Notes under the pieces: model-generated | What the model saw: only the letters and a program-made list of their open reading frames with translations | The model's database searches: none | What the model was told of the DNA's origin: nothing | Translations under genes and position numbers: made by a program | Part shown: positions 51,445-64,000 of the stretch, one piece after another | Layout of the letters: every line of letters begins with the position of its first letter | How positions within the stretch are numbered: the first letter of the stretch is position 1 | From: Hydractinia symbiolongicarpus | Taxonomy: Eukaryota; Cnidaria; Hydrozoa; Anthoathecata; Hydractiniidae | Direction: 5' to 3' | Assembly: GCF_029227915.1 (NCBI RefSeq) | Contig: NC_079888.1 | Location: 4,599,001-4,663,000, forward strand | Length of the DNA: 64,000 nt

Positions 51445-52180
51445 GGAACAGACAACTGATAGATTGAATATACCTCAAAGATGTTAAATTGCTTTTATTC
51501 ATTCTTTCATAATGGTAGATTTTATTGTAAAAATAAAAACATTAGATTAAACACGCTTGACACGGCGTTTCGACAATGATAACAAGTTTATTATGTAAAA
51601 TACACCAAAGAGTTGAATAACTACAAAACAGATCTATTTTTTTTTTTTTATTTCAATAAAAATAAAAAATAAACCTATTTAAAATAAAACTTTAATTTTT
51701 AACGCACAAAAAAGAGAACATTTAGAGCCCTGTAAAACCACAAGAAATTATTTTTAAGCTATTGCTTATTGAATAAAGTTTGAGAAAAAAAAGAAAGATA
51801 GTAAAAAAGCAAAAAAGCAAGAAAAAAGAAGGTGGAAAAGATGGAAGGGAATTGCGTAAATAAGAAATAATGAAGAAATTAATTATGATATTACTCTAGA
51901 GAATCTTTATAAGAAGAATTCGTATTCTTTTCACTTTTATAAAGTTTTTAATCACCATTTGTTCGACTGTTACTGTAATTGTTACTCGATATCACTCGAT
52001 TGTTACTCGATACTAATTTACTTTTACTCGACTGTTATCTTATTGTGATTTTACCTTTACAACATTTTTAATGAATGCATGGTTTGAGTTAACTGCACCT
52101 TCTCAGGTAAATATCTATTTAGAATGGTGAGTATAGGGTATAACAGTGGACAATGGTAGGTAAAGGAATAATATTACAAT
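51445..52180. other. Non-coding stretch, A-rich
   Basis: A-rich on the plus strand at 51640-51860, and an ACTCGA-T-GTTACTCGA run near 51965-52035. No gene or delimited repeat. Confidence 0.45.
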
Positions 52181-52185
52181 TTAGG

Positions 52186-52370
52186 CTAGTCGTCACGCCG
52201 TGGAAAAATCTACGAGAAACGATCAGTCGGTAAAATACACGGGAATTCACATATCTCTTTTCGCAGCTACTATGTTTGTCTCACAGACAGTGAGTGTAAT
52301 GCTTTGAAAATATATTGCATTTGCTCCGTGCACACACACATACACACACAAGCAGAATACGGGTACAAGA
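52186..52370 (-). mobile_element. Short Helitron-like element (degraded)
   Basis: The minus-strand 3' end has a decayed hairpin (CGTAGATTTTTCCACGGCG) and GACGACTAG. The other end, near 52370, reads TGTACCCGTATTCTGC, matching the CCCGTAT 5' region of sister copies. A CA/TG run lies inside. Confidence 0.5.
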
Positions 52371-52374
52371 AGCT

Positions 52375-53930
52375 GATCGTTACTATTTCCATTCCTTTTT
52401 CCATCCTCGCGAAGTGTAGGTAGGTTACAGTGCTAATAACACCGTGAAAAAAATTCGTGTAAGTCACTAAATCAAAAATCAACAGCTTGTCCTTTCAAAG
52501 TCGTTTTAAGAGTCTTTATTTTTTTCTTAAATACTGAGAATGAAATAGCCCGTTATTCACTGTGTGCTTTCTCTACCGCAGACAAAAGGCAAATTCCATT
52601 CCATTCCAAGAGCTCTTTGAGATAAAAACATCGGTTCATCTCAGAGAGATATAGGATGTAGAATGGGCAAACTTTGTTATTACATATTCAGGTAAAAAAG
52701 TGTTTGTGGAGGACGCATTTGCGGGTTTTGTAGTTCTTGTAAAATTCGCAAAAAATTCTTCACGAAACGTTTTCGTCCCTCAAAGTATTTGGAGCCCTTA
52801 ATTGTATTTTGATATATTAGAAAAACTTTGTTGTTGCAGACGAAATATGTCTTGTTTTACAATAATATTTCAAAAAGTGAATTTAATGTACGTCATTAAA
52901 ATAAATAATGAGCATTCGATGATTTATTAACAATATTTTGGTTGAGCTCTGTAGCGGGTTGTTTTTCGAAATATTCACTTAACCCCAACTTTTTATTTAT
53001 TTATTCATTTTAACGGAAAATAACGAAGGTGTCAGTTAATGCTTAGGTTTAATACAGGCTACCATTTTGTTTGGCGCTAAAAAAGCATGTACGTAGAAGA
53101 TTTATTTCCACCTACTGTATAAACAACAGCTTAATAATTGATATCAGTGTTTCGAATTTATTCTCTTTCTTCAGCTCAAATTAACTCTTGAACGAGGAAA
53201 AAGAAACTTAAAAAAGAAAAATAGTTTTGAAAGAATATGTTAATTTTGTTTGACGTACTAACCAATGTACACACATTGAAAAGTTATTCATTTCTAGCAG
53301 AAGAAGAACAAGGAAAAGAGGATTCTCAAAAACTCAAATTTAAAATTCTAAAAAAATATTAGAAAGTACAAAAGAAGAAATGTTGGAACTATATTTTAAT
53401 TTTTTTGCAGTTTTTCGGTATGTTTTCGATACTACAAGTGAAAGTTAAATAATTCCGAACTTAGAAACTAATTTTACTTGCTCAAGTTGTTCCCTGTAAT
53501 ACATCGGTGTAATTGATCATCTAAGATACTTCACGTGTGTAACATAGAATGCCTCTGACCGTGATTACGAGTATTAAGAGAGGGAGTTTGGATGATGCAA
53601 GATATGTAAAAGACGATCCAAAACAACGTCGACGTTATTGACACGATACTGACACGATAATAACACGATAGCGCAACAACGGTTGTTGTTTGCATAACCA
53701 ACCACGTTACCATTGTGTTTGTGTAACAATAAGAAAATCTGGTAACAAAGTTGCTTTTAGAAAATAAAATGTGTAGAGCAGAGCTGTACACATCCACATA
53801 CGTACACATCCTCGTGTACCCAGTGCTCCTGTATCTTCTACGATGTTAGAACGATAATAAAGTGGGCTTTAAAACAGGGATATTTGCCTAACGATATTTT
53901 GATATTTTTATTTTAGGGTATGTATTAAAT
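52375..53930. other. Upstream region of the Kv4 gene, no gene seen
   Basis: AT-rich DNA. A splice acceptor (TTTTTATTTTAG) at about 53905-53916, just before the Kv4 start, suggests an untranslated leader exon somewhere upstream that I cannot place. Confidence 0.4.
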
Positions 53931-53938
53931 GAGTTTGC

Positions 53939-53953
53939 ATGAATGCGCGCTAA
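53939..53953 (+). promoter_or_regulatory. Short upstream ORF overlapping the first Kv4 ATG
   Basis: ATGAATGCGCGCTAA encodes Met-Asn-Ala-Arg and stops one base before the ATG at 53955 that begins the conserved Kv4 N-terminus. Another minimal ATG-TAT-TAA lies at 53920. If the leader is as it appears, initiation at the channel start would need leaky scanning or re-initiation. Confidence 0.4.
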
Positions 53954-53954
53954 A

Positions 53955-58313
<4,359 letters not shown>

Positions 58314-58319
58314 CCAATG

Positions 58320-58960
58320 AAATAATCTGATATCGGAACTGAGGCGAAGTTTAAAACCATAACATCCGCGAAAAACCTTGAACATGTTTTTTTCAACCCG
58401 TTATGATACAATGTTTCGCTTGTCGTGTTGTTACAGAGAAATGTTTTACCAGTCTTGTAAATAAATCTTGCCTATTTACATGTACATTAATTTGTAAATA
58501 TGCGGAATTGAAAAATTTGTCTAATATTTAAATATATATATATATTAGGTTAGGTTATTAGGTTAGTCTACTGACTTTGTTTTCGCTTTATCTGGTTTTG
58601 CATCGAAAATTAAACTCACACTAATATCATAGGCATGAAAGAGCCCTGGGGAAGAGCTTGCTATATCTTACGTTCCCTTATCTTCAACTTCTAATAATTT
58701 CAAACGTTTCACAAAATCATCAGTCAAGACAATTAACATTTTGGCAAGAATTAGTATTTGATGACATTTTGTTTCTCAATTTATACCATTTTTTACAAAA
58801 AATATGCGGGAGCATAATTTTTGTAAAGTGTGTAGTTAGAGGTAAATTCCAGGAAAAAAATTAGAGTAAATCATTTCTTAAATTAAAAAGGAAAAAAACT
58901 TCGTGGGAATTAATTTTCGCGAATTTTGAATTCTCCAATAATTTTCGCAGGAAAAAAACG
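58320..58960. other. 3' flank of the Kv4 gene
   Basis: Presumed 3' untranslated region. An AATAAA at 58459 is a candidate polyadenylation signal about 150 bases after the stop. Beyond that no feature is seen. Confidence 0.4.
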
Positions 58961-58964
58961 CGAA

Positions 58965-59222
58965 ATGTTTTTCAAATTTTAATTCCAAACACAAAATGTT
59001 TACCAAATTTTAGTTTGAAACAGCAAAATGCTTTTCAAACTTGGTTCGAAACAGCAAAATGTTTGTCAAATTTTAGATCGAAACAGCAAAATGTTTTTCA
59101 AACGTTAGTTCGAAACAGCAAAATGTCTTTCAAATTTTAGTTTTGAAGCAGCAAAATATTTTTCAAATTCTGGTTCGAAACAGCGAAATCTTTCAAACGT
59201 GCTTCAAACAGGAAAATGTTTT
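58965..59222. repeat. Minisatellite of ~38-bp units, about six to seven copies
   Basis: Units of the form GAAACAGCAAAATGTTTTTC, AAATTTTAGTTC repeat with point changes and small indels. Divergence is greatest at both ends. Confidence 0.85.
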
Positions 59223-59625
59223 TTTTAACACTTGTCCATTAACCATTTCTATTACTAACAGAAAGTTAAATAGAATGACAAAATATTTCCCGGGGGTGAT
59301 GACGTCACACAAAAAAGCTGACGCCAGCAACAAGTTACTAAGTTACCCCCTTTTGTCTCATACTGAAATTGTGTCAAGTTTTAACTCATAACTATAGCTC
59401 TGTCAGAAGTTATGGACCACAGGCACTTAATGCCCCTTCTCTTCCCATTAGGCTTTAAGAAGTCCATATTAAATAGAGTTAATAGTATGCTGGTCAGGCA
59501 AATACAAAACGCATTAAATAATTTGTTTAATTAGTTAAAGCATTTATACAATATGTACTATATTATTCACAAAGACAGAGAAAAATATAACATCATTCAA
59601 GTAAAATATATATTATCTATAAAAT

Positions 59626-60409
59626 CTAAAATATACCATCGAACTGGCTAGACACTGGATTCTTATCAACAGAAGTGTTCAGCGAGTAGTTGCGATACAT
59701 TCCACACTGTCCTAAGTGTTCTGAAAATTTCTGACTCTTCGCATGAAACGTTTGTGGCATTACATGAACTGTCGGCTTGCGATTTCTGAAATAAGGAGAC
59801 ATAAAGTGACGAAATTGATAGACATATGCCTATCACATGCTGCCCCATCTATATATAGTATCAGAACATACCCGTATTCCATCGCACTGGTCATATACAT
59901 CGGATGAGGTTGTTTCATTCCATAACCTTTAAACATATCTAATAAAAATTTTATAAGTAAAATTTGAACTGTTGGTTCACTTTTTTTTTTGCATTGAAGT
60001 CTACAGAAAAATGGGCAATATTGATATGTGCATACAGACCTTGCTCTGGTCCTAAGGGAGGTACAGATGCATCCACCGTGGTAGGACACGAGAAAACAGG
60101 GTTGCCTACGTTATGATGACTTTCTGGCAATGTTTCTGTAATGGAGAAGAAGAAACAAGAAATCCACTTTGATCAATATTATTTCATGAAAAATATCACA
60201 TAGGAAATATCTCTATTTAACAGATAATTTTGAATTTATGTACTACCCATTTTTCTACGAACTTTAAATGCCAAGATTTTTTACGTTGTATAAAGAATAA
60301 TAATTATTTTCATACCTGGCTTGTCAAAACGCTCAGGAACATCTCGAACTGTGTAATAATCTGATGTTTTTGGATTATTTCCTGGCTGTGTTTCTATATA
60401 CTCCTGCTC
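59626..60409 (-). CDS. C-terminal part of an unrecognised gene with tyrosine motifs
   Basis: Four exons (60316-60409, 60040-60135, 59872-59938, 59626-59785) have GT-AG borders and compatible phases (0-1-1-2), encoding about 138 residues to a TAG. The sequence has no domain I recognise. It is polar with tyrosines in signalling-like settings: EYIETQPG, SDYYTVRD (fits an S-x-Y-x-x-V inhibitory-type motif), PMYMTS, MEYGN. It could be the cytoplasmic tail of a membrane receptor whose other exons lie upstream. The upstream exon that should end in phase 0 was not found, so the gene is partial here. The small exons and consistent splice sites argue it is real. Confidence 0.5.
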
Positions 60410-60800
60410 CTGAAAAATATATAATTAAGCACATTTTTTTATACTAAAAAGCATTTTGAGATAAAATTATGAGGATATCATATTGCTTATAGTGTATTGT
60501 ATTACTAGAATTCGAAAAAATCTCTGATGTAGCTTATACATATACCCAGTATTATATGAGAGTCTAAACTTCGTGATTTCACTGCCATGCCAAATTTCTC
60601 TATTCACTGGTAACCTGCAAGTCTAGGATCTACTATATTACTAATTTCGCCAGTACTGAAACTTGTGTACTTTACAGAAAAAAAGAAGTCTAAACAGTGC
60701 TAGGTAGTTCAACAATGAAAATAATTGTGTACGGTGAGGTACGCATTATAAAAGCCTTTTAAATTTTGTTATCATTAATTAAACACAAAACAACGCTATA

Positions 60801-61525
60801 TCTCTTATAATAATACAGAGATTGTGTCTGTTTGTAACAGGCAAAGTGGATATCGTCATTTTCCTTTAATGTCGCCGAAAAACTTATGTCTAATATGTTA
60901 AATTTTCTGACGTTACGGCGCGACGTCAATAACACTACTTTAACGTCAATATCCTATATTAAATTAATGAAGCCATTACAGTGCACCTAAAACTTAGAGG
61001 CCAAATAACTTTGAAACGAGAAGGACGTCAATCATTTTTCACCGCGTAGGTAACTAGTGAGCACCTAGGACCAATTTGGGTAATTTTCCAAAACCTGGTT
61101 CCCCAATCCGTTTCGGAATGGACGGGTTGATGACGTCATCAAAAAACCTTTAAACCCCAATATCTCTGCAACGGTTTGTCAAAAGTACATGATCCTATAC
61201 ATTTTCTTGATCATCGTTTTAAGGTCTATACGATAAAGGTAAAAGGGATATAAATTTCTGAAAATTTTTTTTTGTACTTTTATTAGGAACTTTGCCGACG
61301 TCAGCAAAATTTTTAAACCATTATATCTCATTGACCATTCATCAAAACACGTGATTACACACATTTTCTTGATCAGCGCTTGAAGCTCTACACAATTGAG
61401 GCAACGTAAAAACCAGGTTCTAATTTTTTTACAGATGGGTTGCTGACATCATCAAAATTCAAATGACGGTTCCTTTTTATTTTTATCTTGCCTCAGTTGA
61501 TTTTTCCATGGGCACTATCGACTAG
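60801..61525 (+). mobile_element. Non-autonomous Helitron-like element, long form
   Basis: Clean termini: 5' A^TCTCTTATAATAATACAGAG at 60801 and 3' CACTATCGACTAG^T at 61525. The interior has GATGACGTCATC, ATACATTTTCTTGATC and related words repeated twice, as in 14569-15434. 725 bp, no coding capacity. It lies upstream of the exons at 59626-60409, probably in an intron of that gene. Confidence 0.75.
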
Positions 61526-61604
61526 TATATATATATATACACACATCAAGTGACCAAGACATTTTAGGCCTTTCTTTTTTGCTCGAACCTGCTTAAATAA
61601 TTAC

Positions 61605-61676
61605 CCCGTTCATCAGCATTTTTGCACAGAAGTTCTAAGAGTTGTTTTAATTTTGCATCAAGAACATTGGACATAT
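61605..61676 (-). CDS. Candidate 72-nt exon, phase 1-1, of the gene at 59626-60409
   Basis: Acceptor CTGTGCAG, an open 72-base exon (MSNVLDAKLKQLLELLCKN, a Leu-rich helix), and donor GGG^GTAATT. Its end phase does not fit the exon at 60316-60409 (a stop results), but fits the exon at 60040-60135. If real, it may be used in an alternative transcript, or another exon lies between. Confidence 0.3.
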
Positions 61677-61679
61677 CTG

Positions 61680-64000
61680 CACAGACAAAGAATATTAACA
61701 ATATACCGCAGTAATATTAAGTGGAAAAAAACAACAAGCACTATTGATACACTCTGCTCTCAAACAGAGAAGTTAATAGTTGTGCAAAAACAATTTCAAT
61801 ACATTTCCAATCTTGTGTTACTAAAAAAATATACATTAGCGTAAATAGCCAATTTAGCCTATGTGGTCCTTTCTTGCTTGTCAGGATGTGCGTGCATATA
61901 GAGAACTTTGTAAACATTTCAACTTATCTAAAACCATAAAGTTATATAGTGAGCAGAGTTGCTAAATCATTGCAAGAGCCATCTGTTTACATAATCACGT
62001 AATAAAGTATGTAAAAAAGTGTATTACCTCAAAATAGCTCCTAAAGGTACTACGTTGTAATATTGTTATTATTATATTTTGCCAGAGTTTTTAAAATTGT
62101 CCAAAAAGATGACATAAAAATTATTTGGGACGAATTAAAATTGAGCATACATTAAAAAAAATAACCCCTCCTAAATATTTAAAAAACTTGCTGTTTTCAT
62201 AATTGATGTTGCTGTTTTGTAATCACAACACGTTTATCGAAAAACGATTTTAAAATTATGCTGTGAGTATTTTTTGTTTTGTTTGCATGTTTATTTAACT
62301 CATATTTAACACTAAAGAACATTTTTGTTATTTTATGCATTCTTTAATAAATTTCTTTTAGATGAAGTTTAACTTTTACAATATTGCACAATCTTATAAT
62401 AAATTCCCAATATGATGTGCGGAAATAAATTTAATCTTTAGTACATATCAAAGAAGATAATTTATGACAAAATTTTAGTTTTTGAAAATTAGGATGCAAA
62501 CCAGGAATTACCTTATTCCAGTAAATTAAAGAAGTTCAAAATTCATGTTAATTAAATGTCCCTTATTATTAAAGCGTGATGTAAATATCCAGTACGTAAA
62601 ATACACGTTACTACTGCAGTTAATTTCCTTTTTGGTAATTTTGTGCTTTCTTAATTTCCTTGAATACGTTATATGCAAAACTGGATCCCAACCCTCAGGG
62701 TGTATAAAGGGTGTTTAAAGAGGGAAAACAACAATCTAGGTAACTGCCTATTTTAGCCTGGACATACTGAGAATGAAGTTGCAATAATTTTCGAAATGTT
62801 CTGTAAAATGAATTAAAATTTAAGAAAAAATAAAAACAGTTTTAGGTTGAATAAGTAAAAAAGGTAAAATGGTTCACTAGCTAACTTGTGAACCGTTTAT
62901 CGTAGAGTTTTCATCTCATAGCTATGTTTCAACAGTTTTGTTACAATGCTCCTGTAGGGTAACTGCATAATGCACATAGTACAGCCCCTTTAAATAAAGA
63001 ACCTGTAAATTCTTAGGACAAATGATTTCATTTTGACTACCATACTACACGTACAGTGTGGGGCACTTTTTAATTGGCTCATATTGGGGAAGTCTGTTGT
63101 ACTCTTTTTTACCTATTAGCTACCTTGTTTGAGCAGGTATATAAATATTTAATGAATTTTGAATGGCAGATTTAAGTAACATTAATTAGCAGGACAAGGA
63201 AGGGTTACCAAAGAACAAATGCTGACTTTTAGTATTACAATTTAAAACCCATGGAACAGGAATGAGAATTTCATTGTATGTGTTTTTAGTTTATGTATTT
63301 TTGCAAGGTTTTGGTTAGGTTTGGCTTTTATTTTTGTTTCCAGTGCTTCTCACAAAAAAATCAATCAATATGAACAAGTTCAAATAAAAAACAAGAACCA
63401 TATTCCTGTTTTAGTCAGGTGAAGGGTGTCTTCCATACTCATGTTACCACGCATAACGTTGTTTGGACGTTTTAATGATTGAGAGATCTGTTATGGCAAG
63501 TAAATGACATTTTTAGTTTGTCACTAAAATTTTTGCCATATTAATTAAAGTTATTGATAACATACTAACCGGCTGCAATACCGCTACTGCTTCTTTTTTT
63601 TTACAAAATAAAAATGTATAAGCAACTTTAACTTGTGCTGTGGCAGATGATATGTGAAGGGGTGGGTTTAAAAATGATGTCCAAACAAAATATTATATAT
63701 GTGACAAATTTGAAAAGGAAAGAACTAACACAGGTGGTAAAATAGGTGAGAAGAAATTATATACTTGAGTTGTAAAGGCAAGGGGTGATGGCAATTAGCT
63801 GCCTACACCATATAAAAGTGCAAGCAATATTTTATAGTTCTACGCCTGTCAGGAAGATTAGGAATTCACTTGCAGTTACTTGCGGTTACTACCTTTTGCT
63901 GATACACAGACAGAAAGTTGCATAATATAATATAAAGACAAAAAAGTTTGTTTTGAAAATGTGTACCAAATTTTCAATCTAGCATTTACTATGTCAAACT
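61680..64000. other. Non-coding to the window end, no gene seen
   Basis: AT-rich DNA. I looked for exons on both strands and found none with good splice sites plus an open, domain-like frame. Upstream exons of the minus-strand gene could lie here or beyond. Confidence 0.4.

Noticed and set aside
59666-59848. 60-residue minus frame ending LLAEHFC
   Set aside because: Overlaps the last exon of the gene at 59626-60409 in another frame; the frame that joins the upstream exon in phase 2 is open to a later TAG and was preferred.

Overview
This window is animal nuclear DNA. It is strongly AT-rich, its genes carry GT-AG introns, and it holds eukaryotic tRNA genes with internal A and B boxes plus many short DNA transposons. 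No bacterial operons are present. A Shal/Kv4 potassium channel, a rhodopsin-like GPCR, PAN/VWC/Ig modules, MADF-encoding Harbinger-like elements and abundant Helitron-like repeats point to an early-branching metazoan. I favour a cnidarian, possibly a medusozoan, but this is inference from gene content and not from a marker gene.

Layout. 1-1259: end of a Harbinger-like transposon. 2060-3387: two-exon secreted protein built of Gly-His-Leu repeats and eleven cysteine-rich repeats. 5497-8414: nested MITE-like elements. 10646-11169: tRNA-Val, tRNA-Trp and tRNA-Lys. 11552-12887: second MADF transposon with a small Helitron inside. 14569-15434: longer non-autonomous Helitron. 15894-16901: GPCR. 17980-21275 (minus): five-exon single-pass receptor with PAN, VWC-like and Ig modules, one transmembrane helix and an ITAM-like tail. 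22147-22705: pogo-like MITE. 24390-26740: wreck of a DNA transposase. 29186-30145 (minus): secreted Lys/Glu-rich protein. 32775-33860 (minus): intronless PD-(D/E)XK nuclease-like gene. 37-39 kb: two minisatellites. 39083-43814 (minus): seven-exon, fully open gene with a SWIM zinc finger and a KDZ-type transposase domain, with a tRNA-like element of inverted arm order in one intron. 44842-44914: second tRNA-Val. 50-52 kb: MITEs and a SINE-like element. 53955-58313: five-exon Kv4 (Shal) channel. 59626-61676 (minus): 3' part of an unrecognised gene. From about 61.7 kb to the end I see no gene.

The genes do not form a pathway. The two membrane-signalling genes (GPCR and ITAM-like receptor) are neighbours, but nothing in the sequence links them. 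The strongest leads are the PAN-VWC-Ig-ITAM receptor, the cysteine-repeat protein whose cysteines are lost in pairs, the intact KDZ/SWIM gene, and the permuted tRNA-like element. All multi-exon models were built by hand from open frames, splice sites and phase. No transcript or database search was available.
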